Assembly (NCBI GenBank): GCA_031276335.1
Contig: JAISNH010000047.1
Location: forward strand, 1 to 9,160
DNA from: Rickettsiales bacterium
Lineage (GTDB): Bacteria > Pseudomonadota > Alphaproteobacteria > Rs-D84 > CACZYB01
DNA: 9,160 nucleotides
Direction of reading: 5' to 3'
The notes under the pieces are model-generated. The model worked only from the letters and a program-made list of their open reading frames with translations. It was not told the origin of the DNA and searched no databases. A program made the position numbers and the translations under genes. Of the stretch, positions 1 to 5,570 are shown one piece after another (position 1 is the first letter of the stretch; each line of letters begins with the position of its first letter).

Positions 1-18
1 GGCAAAGGAAAGAAACAT

Positions 19-32
19 GATGTTTTTCAATT
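19..32. repeat. 14-mer shared with hairpin downstream of pilin gene
   Basis: GATGTTTTTCAATT at 19-32 is identical to 3441-3454. Its 13-base core, read on the other strand (AATTGAAAAACAT), is also the left arm of that hairpin at 3412-3424. In both places the AATTGAAAAACAT orientation lies just after a stop codon: cysK-like TAA on the minus strand here, and the pilin TAA on the plus strand there. Here the matching second arm is imperfect (AAACAT/ATGTTT around 14-26, with almost no loop), so a stable hairpin is doubtful. It may be a dispersed intergenic or terminator-associated repeat. Confidence 0.55.
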
Positions 33-121
33 TATTCCTCCATGTCCGAAAGTTGTGTTGACAGGTACCGTTCCCCCGAATCGGGGAGGATGACCACGAT
101 ATTCTTCCCGCTGTTTTCCTG
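32..121 (-). CDS. cysK: Cysteine synthase C-terminal fragment
   Basis: Only the last 30 or so residues of a cysteine synthase-like PLP enzyme (O-acetylserine sulfhydrylase, final step of cysteine synthesis in the cytoplasm) are present. Read on the minus strand, the peptide GKNIVVILPDSGERYLST, then QLSDMEE and a TAA stop at 32-34, matches the family's hallmark C-terminal strand and the G-E-R-Y-L-S-T motif. Family-like sequence extends back through E-N-S-G (110-118). Further upstream (right, beyond about 121) the frame stays open but no longer resembles the enzyme, and that DNA codes convincingly for a glycosyltransferase on the other strand. The N-terminal nine tenths, including the PLP lysine, are therefore missing. 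A related PLP enzyme of the same fold, such as cystathionine beta-synthase, is possible but less likely. Identification of the tail is firm; whether the truncation is biological is not. Confidence 0.8.
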   Translation of the reverse strand, partial: QENSGKNIVVILPDSGERYLSTQLSDMEE

Positions 122-325
122 GTTCCGCCGCGCGACGCGTACCTGCTTCGGCGCCGCATACGCGAGGTGATTGCGATGAGCGAGGAGGATAGGCGGAAGA
201 TAGCGGAGGCCGCGCGCGAATTCGCCCTGCCGTTCACGGCCGCGAAAGCCATGCCGGGTTACATCGACGCGTTCGAGGAATTGGTCCGCCGGTATAACGG
301 GCGGAAGAACCTGCTGAACGGATAG
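116..325 (+). CDS. GT4-family glycosyltransferase C-terminal fragment
   Basis: About 70 residues of the C-terminus of a GT-B fold, family 4 glycosyltransferase, which would transfer a sugar from a nucleotide-sugar donor to a cell-surface glycan or lipid. The reading starts F-L-V-P-P-R-D-A, the usual segment after the donor-site E-x7-E region. It then runs through I-R-E-V-I-A-M-S-E-E-D-R-R-K-I and A-A-R-E-F to a terminal helix with the typical Y-x-x-A-F-E-E-L, and ends at TAG 323-325. Left of about 116 the frame remains open to 62 but stops looking like the family, and that DNA encodes a cysteine synthase tail on the opposite strand. The nucleotide-binding core and whole N-terminal domain are absent. 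Its stop codon abuts the stop of the convergent pgsA with no gap. The donor and acceptor sugars cannot be told from this piece. Confidence 0.72.
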   Translation, partial: FLVPPRDAYLLRRRIREVIAMSEEDRRKIAEAAREFALPFTAAKAMPGYIDAFEELVRRYNGRKNLLNG

Positions 326-943
326 CTATTTCCCCTTCATGTATTTCAGCGCGACGGTAAGGTATTGCCAGCCGGTGAGTATCGTGAGCAGGCTGGAGAG
401 CAGCAGCAGGCACACTCCGGACACGTATATGTCGAAAAGCGCGAGGTCCCACGCGGAATTGTGGAACCGGTTCTTGAAGTTGCAGCCGAGCACCAGGAAA
501 GCTATCGCGAAGAACTGCGATGCGGTCTTCCATTTCGCGAGGCGCGAAACCGGCATCTTCAGCCGGAAGTTTCCGAGGTATTCCCGGAGGCCGGAGACGA
601 AAATCTCCCTGCTTATTATCACGACGGCGAGCACGGTTTCGAACACGCTTGCGAACTTCGTCTGCGTAAGCGCCATCAGGACGGCGGAAACAAGCAGCTT
701 GTCCGCTATCGGATCCAGGAAGCGGCCTATTTCGGAGACGCTTTTCATCCGGCGCGAAAGATAGCCGTCGAAGTAGTCGGTGGCGCTGGCCAGCACGAAC
801 GCCGCGCAGGCGATATAGTTGGAGTACGCAAGATCGCGGCTGTACAACATGCAGAATATCAGCGGTATCGCCGCTATGCGCGCATAGGTGAGGATGTTCG
901 GCAGCGACGATATCGCGGATGCGGCCTTCAGCTTCTTTGCCAT
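326..943 (-). CDS. pgsA: CDP-diacylglycerol--glycerol-3-phosphate 3-phosphatidyltransferase
   Basis: A 205-residue inner-membrane enzyme that makes phosphatidylglycerol phosphate from CDP-diacylglycerol and sn-glycerol 3-phosphate, the committed step to phosphatidylglycerol and cardiolipin. The CDP-alcohol phosphatidyltransferase signature is complete: D56, D59-G60, R64, G73, D77 and D81, with the usual Ala before R64 replaced by Ser63. L-P-N-I-L-T at 14-19 is the typical start of the first helix, and further hydrophobic helices lie near 19-34, 41-56, 82-92, 103-118, 142-153 and 169-188. Length is normal for PgsA (about 180-205). The ATG at 941-943 has GGAGGA at 951-956 with a 7-base spacer. 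It follows uvrC by 59 bases in the same direction, and a TATAAT-type promoter lies in that gap. The stop TAG (326-328) abuts the glycosyltransferase stop, so no moaD/moaE pair follows as it often does in this class. Confidence 0.95.
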   Translation of the reverse strand: MAKKLKAASAISSLPNILTYARIAAIPLIFCMLYSRDLAYSNYIACAAFVLASATDYFDGYLSRRMKSVSEIGRFLDPIADKLLVSAVLMALTQTKFASVFETVLAVVIISREIFVSGLREYLGNFRLKMPVSRLAKWKTASQFFAIAFLVLGCNFKNRFHNSAWDLALFDIYVSGVCLLLLSSLLTILTGWQYLTVALKYMKGK

Positions 944-966
944 GTAGATTTCCTCCGTTCGTCCGG

Positions 967-995
967 ATTATACGCAATGGCCGGCGCGTATGCAA
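967..995 (-). promoter_or_regulatory. Candidate sigma-70 promoter for pgsA
   Basis: On the minus strand a perfect TATAAT -10 (967-972) sits 17 bases from a weak -35, TTGCAT (990-995), wholly inside the uvrC-pgsA gap. Transcription would start near 960, just ahead of the GGAGGA ribosome site. This would let pgsA, an essential-type lipid gene, be expressed independently of uvrC. The -35 matches only TTG, so this is a candidate. Confidence 0.45.
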
Positions 996-1002
996 CAATA
1001 TT

Positions 1003-1257
1003 CTAATGGAAGCTGGCGTAGATTTTCCGGGCGAGCGCGGCGTTTATGCCGTCGACCTTCACCAGCTCGCCGACATTCGCGTTCACGATGTTCTTCACCG
1101 ATCCGAAGTAGTTCAGGAGCGCGCGCTTCTTCACCGCGCCGATGCCGTCTATGCCGTCCAGCTCGGATTTGAGCGTCGAGGCCGCACGCTTTTTCCTGTG
1201 CGAGGTCACCGCGAACCTGTGCGCCTCGTCGCGTATGCGCTCGAGATAGAACAGCAT
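1003..1257 (-). CDS. uvrC: UvrC C-terminal (HhH)2 part downstream of the amber
   Basis: The part of uvrC after the internal amber contains the first downstream ATG (1255-1257) and 84 residues ending at TAG 1003-1005. It begins in the RNase H-like core (M-L-F-Y-L-E-R-I-R-D-E-A-H-R-F-A) and continues with S-H-R-K-K-R. It ends with two helix-hairpin-helix units: I-D-G-I-G-A-V-K-K-R-A-L-L-N-Y-F-G-S, and V-D-G-I-N-A-A-L-A-R-K-I-Y. In intact UvrC this portion binds the DNA junction for 5' incision. No convincing ribosome site precedes this ATG, so independent translation is doubtful; an automatic annotation would list it as a separate small gene. It is best read as the 3' end of one uvrC. Confidence 0.8.
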   Translation of the reverse strand: MLFYLERIRDEAHRFAVTSHRKKRAASTLKSELDGIDGIGAVKKRALLNYFGSVKNIVNANVGELVKVDGINAALARKIYASFH

Positions 1258-2817
1258 GGGGTCGCGGCGATCCAGCCTTATCGGCTACCTGCCGTTCATC
1301 ACCAGTGTTTCGCCGCCCGCGTCGTGCCCTTCGGTCTTCGCGATGCCGACGAGAGGGATGTTAAGCCCGAGCCGCCCGAGCACCTGCGCCGCCGCGTCGA
1401 GCTGCGGCTTTCCGCCGTCGAGTATTATCAGGCCGGGCAAGGTGTTTTCCGCCTTCGCGCGGGCATAGCGGCGGGAGAGCACCTCCTGCATCATCCTGTA
1501 GTCGTCGCCCTTCACGGCCGAGGATATGTTGTATTTCCGGTAGTCCGTCTTCCGGAATCCGGAGGGGCCGGCGACTATCATGGCGCCGATCTTGCTGGTG
1601 CCGAAGATGTGCGAGTTGTCGAATACGTCGATGCGTTCCGGCGGCCCCGGAAGCCCGAACAGCTTCTGCAGGCCGTCCATGTATTTCCTGGCGTTCAGGC
1701 TTTCGATCAGCGACTGCTCCAGCTTCGCCCGGCCGTTCTTCACCACGGTTTCGAGGAGCAGCTTCCGCCCGCCGCGCCGGGGCACGGCGATTTCCACCTT
1801 CGCCCCCTTCAGCCCGGAAAGCGTTTCCGCCAGCTCGTCCCGCGCCTCGCCCAGCTCCACGTTCGTTATAATCTGCTTCGGGATTTCGCGGTCTACGTAG
1901 AAATGCTCAAGGAACGCGGACAGTATTTCGGCATCAGATGCGCCCTTCGCGCCGGCCGGGGAATAGGAAAGGTTTCCCTCGGTCACGGATGCGCGCGAGA
2001 ACAGCACCTCTATCCTGTACGCGCCGTCGATGCCGACAAGCGCGACCACGTCGGCGTCGGCGTCGACCGAGGCCAGGGTGCTTTTCTTCAGCATCTGGTT
2101 CAGGTACCCTATCTTGTCGCGGCAGGACATCGCGGCCTCGTAGTCCTTCACCGCGCTCGCTTCCTGCATTTTCTTGGACAGCTCGTCGATAAGCGTCCTG
2201 CTTCTGCCTTTCAGGAAGGCTATCGCGGATTCGGCGGAACGGGCGTATTCTTCGCGCGATATCTTTCCGCAGCACGGGCCGGAGCATTTCTTTATCTGGT
2301 AAAGGAGGCACGGGTTCCGGCGGTTCTTGAAATAGCTGGCCGAGCAGGTGCGAAGTCCGAACACCGACTGCATTATCTTCAGGCTTTCGGTCACCGAAGT
2401 CGCGGAGGGGAACGGGCCGAAGAAGTGGCTGGCCGAGTTCTTGTCGCCGCGGAATTTCGCGACCTTGGGGAATTCCTCCTTCGAAATCGTCAGGTAGGGG
2501 TAGCTTTTGTCGTCCTTCAGCAGTATGTTGAACTTCGGGTCCTGCTGCTTTATCAGGTTCTGCTCCAGGATCAGCGCCTCGTTTTCCGTGTTCGTGCGGA
2601 TGACCTCCACGCTCCGGGTTTCGACGACCATGTTCCTTATGCGGTCGGAAAGCCGGGCAAGCTCGGTATAGTTCCTTATGCGCTTCTTCAGGTTCTTTGC
2701 CTTGCCTATGTAAAGGACGCGGCCGTCCGCGTCCAGCATGCGGTATATGCCGGGCGTTTCGGGCGCGGTTTCCTGGAATTTCCTTATCGCCAGCAATCCC
2801 TTGAGGGTTTTTTTCAT
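1003..2817 (-). CDS. uvrC: Excinuclease ABC subunit C, interrupted by an in-frame amber
   Basis: UvrC is the dual-incision nuclease of UvrABC nucleotide excision repair. The full reading is 604 codons, the normal family length, broken only by a TAG at codon 511. In order there is a GIY-YIG nuclease domain for 3' incision (P-G-I-Y at 22-25, Y-I-G-K-A-K at 36-41) and a Cys-rich family segment P-C-L-L-Y-Q-I-K-K-C-S-G-P-C at 169-182. Then come a UVR coiled motif near 206-240 and an RNase H-like nuclease for 5' incision, with D400 in F-D-N-S-H-I, G-D-D-Y at 437-440 and D467 in L-D-G-G-K, equivalent to E. coli D399, D438 and D466. After the amber come R-D-E-A-H-R-F-A with H533 and tandem helix-hairpin-helix motifs. 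No good Shine-Dalgarno precedes the ATG at 2815-2817. Ending at 510, the product would lose the catalytic-type His and the DNA-binding domain. The gene is either a recent pseudogene, a strain variant or a sequencing error; identity is certain. Confidence 0.95.
1285..1287 (-). other. uvrC: In-frame TAG nonsense codon within uvrC
   Basis: Minus-strand codons read V-M-N-G-R, TAG, P-I-R-L-D-R-R-D-P-M-L-F-Y. The reading frame is the same before and after, so this is a substitution and not a frameshift. The family has a variable residue at this place, between the G-R and the P-x-R-L segment. A single CAG-to-TAG transition is the simplest route, but other one-base routes are possible. Confidence 0.85.
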
Positions 2818-2824
2818 CTTTTTG

Positions 2825-2853
2825 TTGTTTTATGCCGTTTTTTGTTGTATAAT
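2825..2853 (+). promoter_or_regulatory. Candidate sigma-70 promoter for the pilin gene
   Basis: TTGTTT (2825-2830) and a perfect TATAAT (2848-2853) are 17 bases apart, directed toward the pilin start at 2921. A second TATAAT at 2876-2881 has no plausible -35. The 103-base divergent gap is very AT-rich and must also drive uvrC leftward, but I could not identify a convincing minus-strand pair there. Confidence 0.5.
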
Positions 2854-2909
2854 AATCGCGACTGTATGAATTTTATATAATAAACTTCATAAATAAAAGA
2901 AAAAACCGT

Positions 2910-2915
2910 AGGAGG
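2910..2915 (+). promoter_or_regulatory. Strong ribosome binding site of pilin gene
   Basis: AGGAGG, a full anti-Shine-Dalgarno match, lies 5 bases before ATG 2921. It is the best ribosome site in the window and suggests high translation, fitting a structural pilin. It also fixes the start codon. Confidence 0.8.
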
Positions 2916-2920
2916 TTCCA

Positions 2921-3406
2921 ATGCTGTTAAACAAGAAAGATTCCGGCCGTTCAATCGTGGAAATGCTGGGCGTGCTCGCCATAATGGGCGTCATCACCGT
3001 CATGGGTATTTCCGGATACTCCCAGGCCATCGGCAGGATAAACAGGAACAAGGTGGTCGAAGACGTGACCAGGCTAGCGCAGGAAACCCGCGGCCTGTAT
3101 GCCGGAAAAGACAATTATACCGGCCTTACTACAGACGTCATAAGGAACGTTATGGGCGCCACAGTGCTCGACAATCCGTATGGCGGCGCATACACGATAG
3201 CTCCGACCACCATCAGCGGAGCGACCTCCCCGAAGTACTTCACCATATCGATCGCGAACGTTTCGGCTGCGGACTGCACGTACTTCACCACAATGGCATG
3301 GATGGATGCCAGAAGCTCTTCCACCGGAGTACTTTCCGGAACGGCGGTTGCTACCCCGGCCGCCTGCACGGGTACTTCGAACTCCGTGGCCATTACATAC
3401 CAGTAA
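2921..3406 (+). CDS. PilS-like type IV (type IVb-like) prepilin
   Basis: A 161-residue prepilin. The leader is only nine residues (M-L-L-N-K-K-D-S-G). Cleavage after G9 would leave R10 as the mature first residue and E14 as the conserved Glu at +5, followed by a hydrophobic helix (about 11-35, with E-M-L-G-V-L-A-I-M-G-V). Arg at +1 in place of the usual methylated Phe or Met is unusual in classical pilins. The C-terminal domain resembles the PilS family of type IVb pilins: L-Y-A-G-K and Y-T-G-L-T-T near 59-71, N-P-Y-G-G near 85-89, and a late Cys pair, C119 and C149, that could form the D-region disulfide. It would be exported, processed by a prepilin peptidase and assembled in the envelope, or act as a pseudopilin. 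No assembly ATPase, peptidase or platform gene lies nearby. The end is TAA directly followed by in-frame TAG. The fold class is well supported; the function (fibre, adhesion, uptake or secretion) is unknown. Confidence 0.85.
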   Translation: MLLNKKDSGRSIVEMLGVLAIMGVITVMGISGYSQAIGRINRNKVVEDVTRLAQETRGLYAGKDNYTGLTTDVIRNVMGATVLDNPYGGAYTIAPTTISGATSPKYFTISIANVSAADCTYFTTMAWMDARSSSTGVLSGTAVATPAACTGTSNSVAITYQ

Positions 3407-3411
3407 TAGGC

Positions 3412-3454
3412 AATTGAAAAACATAAAGACCGGCTCCGCCGATGTTTTTCAATT
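3412..3454. terminator. 13-bp inverted repeat hairpin after the pilin stop
   Basis: AATTGAAAAACAT (3412-3424) pairs perfectly with ATGTTTTTCAATT (3442-3454). The loop holds a second stem, CGGC (3431-3434) with GCCG (3438-3441), stacked directly on the right arm, leaving a 6-base bulge AAAGAC on the left. It begins five bases after the pilin TAA. No T-run follows the stem, so it may act as an mRNA 3'-end stabiliser or a factor site more than as a classical terminator. Confidence 0.6.
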
Positions 3455-3464
3455 AAAATAATGA

Positions 3465-3497
3465 GTAAAAAAGCCAGGGAAACCCCGGCTTTTTTAC
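3465..3497. terminator. Bidirectional intrinsic terminator
   Basis: GTAAAAAAGCC (3465-3475) pairs with GGCTTTTTTAC (3487-3497), extended by GGG/CCC around a short A-rich loop. The G/C core is followed by six T on either strand. It should end pilin transcripts rightward and any efflux-operon read-through leftward. Confidence 0.85.
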
Positions 3498-3512
3498 GAC
3501 CTAAATAAATCC

Positions 3513-3547
3513 GTAAAAATCCAGCGGCATGCGCGGTGGATTTTTAC
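3513..3547. terminator. Second bidirectional terminator-like hairpin
   Basis: GTAAAAATCCA (3513-3523) pairs with TGGATTTTTAC (3537-3547), an 11-bp perfect stem with a 13-base GC-rich loop. A five-T run closes the right arm on each strand. It lies between the convergent pilin and macB-like permease genes and is probably the main terminator of the efflux operon on the minus strand. Confidence 0.7.
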
Positions 3548-3560
3548 TCATATATTCCGG

Positions 3561-3602
3561 CCGAAAGTACCCGCAGGCCGTAGGCCGAGGAGCAACTTTC
3601 GG
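3561..3602. repeat. GC-rich inverted repeat next to permease stop
   Basis: CCGAAAGT (3561-3568) pairs with ACTTTCGG (3595-3602). The 26-base interior contains AGGCCGTAGGCCG, a short direct repeat that can also fold as GGCC/GGCC. It starts six bases after the permease stop on the minus strand and has no adjoining T-run, so it is not a classical terminator on its own. It looks like a REP-like or mRNA-stabilising element. Confidence 0.5.
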
Positions 3603-3608
3603 ACTTGA

Positions 3609-4853
3609 CTATTGGTACCTCAACGCCTCTATCGGGTCCAGCTTTGTCGCCTTTATCGCGGGGAAAAGGCCGGAGGCTATGCCGACCACGACCGCGGTTG
3701 CAAAGCTGATTATGACGGTTATCATCGAAATCGGCACGTCCTTGTCCAGTATGGCGCCCGCTGCCTGCCCGATCGCGATGCCCAGGAACATCCCGGCCAT
3801 GCTGCCGATGAACGAGATCAACACCGCCTCCAGCAGGAACTGCCCCATTATCGCGGAATTCTTCGCGCCGATGGCCTTCCGTATGCCGATTTCGCGAGTG
3901 CGCTCGGTGACCGAGACCAGCATCATGTTCATTATCCCTATCGACCCGACAAGAAGCGAAATCGACGCGATCGAGGCCAGAAGTATCGACAGGTAGGTGC
4001 CGACGCTGCGTATCGTGTTCAGCATCTCGGTCATGTCGTCGATGCGGAAGTCGTTGTCGGCTCCGGGCTTCAGGCGCCTGAATTCGCGGAGCGCGGTTTC
4101 GATAAGCCCCTTCGCCTTTTCTATGTTCCCCTCGCTGTCGACCTGCGCCATGATGTAGTTGACGCGGTTAGGGATCCAGCTGCCGCGTATCCGCCGGCGG
4201 TATGTCGTAATCGGCATGATTATCGCCGCGTCCTGGTCGTTGCCGCCCATGCCCTGTCCCTTCGCCTTCAGCACCCCCTTCACAGTGAACGGGACGTTGC
4301 CTATGCGTATCGTCTTTCCCACCGGGTCGTCGCCGCGGAACAGCTCGTTCTCGATCGTATGCCCGATGAGCGCTAGGGCGGCGGCGGAGCGCACGTCGCG
4401 GCTGTCCAGCGCCTGCCCCTTTCCGATTTCCCAGTTGCCGGTCAGCATGTAGTCGGGCGTCGAGGCGACGATGCTCGCGATATAGTTTTCGTTGCCGTAG
4501 ACGGCTTGGGCCTGGCCGCTGAGCATGGGGGATACGGCCTTTATGTACTTCAGCTTCCTGACCACGTCGGCGTCGTCGGATTTTATTATCGTCTGGCCGT
4601 TGCCGCGTATGCCGGCGGTCGCGACGTATTCCGGGCGGATAATCAGAAGGTTGCTGCCTATGCCGGAGAGGCTGTCGTTTATCATGTTCCGCACCGTCTG
4701 GCCGGCGGCGACCATGATGACCACCGCGCACACGCCGATGATTATGCCCAGGGTCGTCAGGAACGAGCGGAGCTTGTTCGCCTTTATGGATATCCAGGCC
4801 TCGCGGAACACCGCCTCGGCCATGTGGATTCGCATTTCTTCCTTTCCGTCCAT
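3609..4853 (-). CDS. MacB-like ABC transporter permease (FtsX/MacB family)
   Basis: A 414-residue inner-membrane permease of a MacB-type (type VII) ABC exporter, which couples cytoplasmic ATP hydrolysis to motion of a periplasmic domain. Topology fits the family: one N-terminal helix near 31-52 (L-G-I-I-I-G-V-C-A-V-V), a large periplasmic MacB-PCD domain (about 55-280), then three helices near 285-309, 335-362 and 374-398. Family motifs include I-G-I-M-N-M-M-L-V-S-V-T-E-R-T-R-E-I-G-I-R-K-A-I-G-A (305-330) and the ending P-A-I-K-A-T-K-L-D-P-I-E-A-L-R-Y-Q. E. coli MacB fuses ATPase and permease (about 648 residues); here they are separate genes. The ATG at 4851-4853 directly follows the ATPase stop (TAGATG), implying translational coupling. 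M7 or M11 could be the true start, since homology begins near M11. The exported substrate is unknown: macrolides, lipids, peptides and siderophores are all known for the family. Confidence 0.92.
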   Translation of the reverse strand: MDGKEEMRIHMAEAVFREAWISIKANKLRSFLTTLGIIIGVCAVVIMVAAGQTVRNMINDSLSGIGSNLLIIRPEYVATAGIRGNGQTIIKSDDADVVRKLKYIKAVSPMLSGQAQAVYGNENYIASIVASTPDYMLTGNWEIGKGQALDSRDVRSAAALALIGHTIENELFRGDDPVGKTIRIGNVPFTVKGVLKAKGQGMGGNDQDAAIIMPITTYRRRIRGSWIPNRVNYIMAQVDSEGNIEKAKGLIETALREFRRLKPGADNDFRIDDMTEMLNTIRSVGTYLSILLASIASISLLVGSIGIMNMMLVSVTERTREIGIRKAIGAKNSAIMGQFLLEAVLISFIGSMAGMFLGIAIGQAAGAILDKDVPISMITVIISFATAVVVGIASGLFPAIKATKLDPIEALRYQ

Positions 4854-5561
4854 CTATTTTCTTCCCTTGAAGCCCGCGACCGGGCCGTCGTAGTGCAGCT
4901 CGCCGTCCAGTATGTATATCAGGCGGCTTGCGAAATTCGCGACGTCGGGCTCGTGCGTTACGACTATTATCGTCTTTCCGTCCCGGTTCAAATCCTGGAA
5001 TAGGTTCATGATTTCGACCGACGTCTTCGTGTCGAGGTTGCCGGTCGGCTCGTCGGCGAGTATTATTTTCGGACGGTTGACGAGGGCTCGCGCGACGGCC
5101 ACCCTCTGCTGCATTCCGCCGGAAATCTGGTTGGGCATGCGGTGCATGAAGTTTTCGAGGCCTACGCTTTTCAGCACCTCGGCCGCGCGCGCGTGCTGCT
5201 CCTCTATCGAATAGCCGGCATAGATCAGCGGTATGCACACATTGTCGAGTATGGTGCGCTGCATCAGGAGGTTGAAGCCCTGGAACACGAAGCCGATTTT
5301 CCTGTTGCGTATGCCGGCCAGCTCGTCGTCCGACAGCCCGGTCGCGGCCTCGCCGCCGATCCTGTACACGCCGCCGGTCGGCTTGTCGAGGCAGCCCAAG
5401 GTGTTCATCAGCGTCGATTTGCCGGAGCCGCTGGGGCCCATTATCGCCACGAACTCGCCTTCCTTTATCGCGAAGCCGATGTCCTTCAGCGCGGGGTATC
5501 CGCCGCCGCCGGGCATGAAGTATGTCTTTTGCAGATGCTGTACCTCGATGACGGCGCCCAT
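4854..5561 (-). CDS. MacB-like ABC transporter ATP-binding protein
   Basis: A 235-residue cytoplasmic nucleotide-binding subunit of the MacB/LolD type that powers the adjacent permease. Walker A is G-P-S-G-S-G-K-S-T at 42-50, the Q-loop is F-V-F-Q-G-F-N-L-L with Q94, the signature is I-S-G-G-M-Q-Q-R at 146-153, and Walker B is I-I-L-A-D-E-P-T-G-N-L-D with D170-E171. The D-loop follows, and the switch His is H203 in V-T-H-E. All catalytic residues are present. The signature has Ile and Met where L-S-G-G-Q is canonical, a substitution seen in some active transporters. Length is normal for a stand-alone MacB/LolD ATPase. Nine bases separate it from the adaptor gene upstream. LolD-type lipoprotein release was considered, but adaptor and channel genes in the same operon argue for MacAB-type export. 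Confidence 0.94.
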   Translation of the reverse strand: MGAVIEVQHLQKTYFMPGGGGYPALKDIGFAIKEGEFVAIMGPSGSGKSTLMNTLGCLDKPTGGVYRIGGEAATGLSDDELAGIRNRKIGFVFQGFNLLMQRTILDNVCIPLIYAGYSIEEQHARAAEVLKSVGLENFMHRMPNQISGGMQQRVAVARALVNRPKIILADEPTGNLDTKTSVEIMNLFQDLNRDGKTIIVVTHEPDVANFASRLIYILDGELHYDGPVAGFKGRK

Positions 5562-5570
5562 TTCCGTTTC

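Noticed and set aside
365..1006. A 213-codon plus-strand frame opposite pgsA
   Set aside because: The opposite strand encodes a complete CDP-alcohol phosphatidyltransferase motif, and the plus frame lacks a ribosome site.
1257..1287. A frameshift splitting uvrC
   Set aside because: The stop and the downstream piece are in the same frame (30 bases apart), and P-I-R-L-D-R-R-D-P bridges them, so it is a nonsense codon.
1285..1287. Reassignment of TAG to an amino acid
   Set aside because: TAG ends six genes here at the expected family lengths, so it is read as stop in this organism.
919..2880. A 653-codon open frame on the plus strand across all of uvrC
   Set aside because: It is the mirror frame of a GC-rich gene. 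The minus strand carries every UvrC domain in order, and the plus translation is low-complexity (rich in V, R, H, L, A) with no family resemblance.
2876..2881. A second TATAAT as the pilin promoter
   Set aside because: No -35-like hexamer lies at 16-18 bases, unlike the TATAAT at 2848-2853.
3407..3608. CRISPR-like repeats, because several short repeats follow one another
   Set aside because: The units are four different inverted repeats, not identical direct repeats with spacers, and no cas gene is present.
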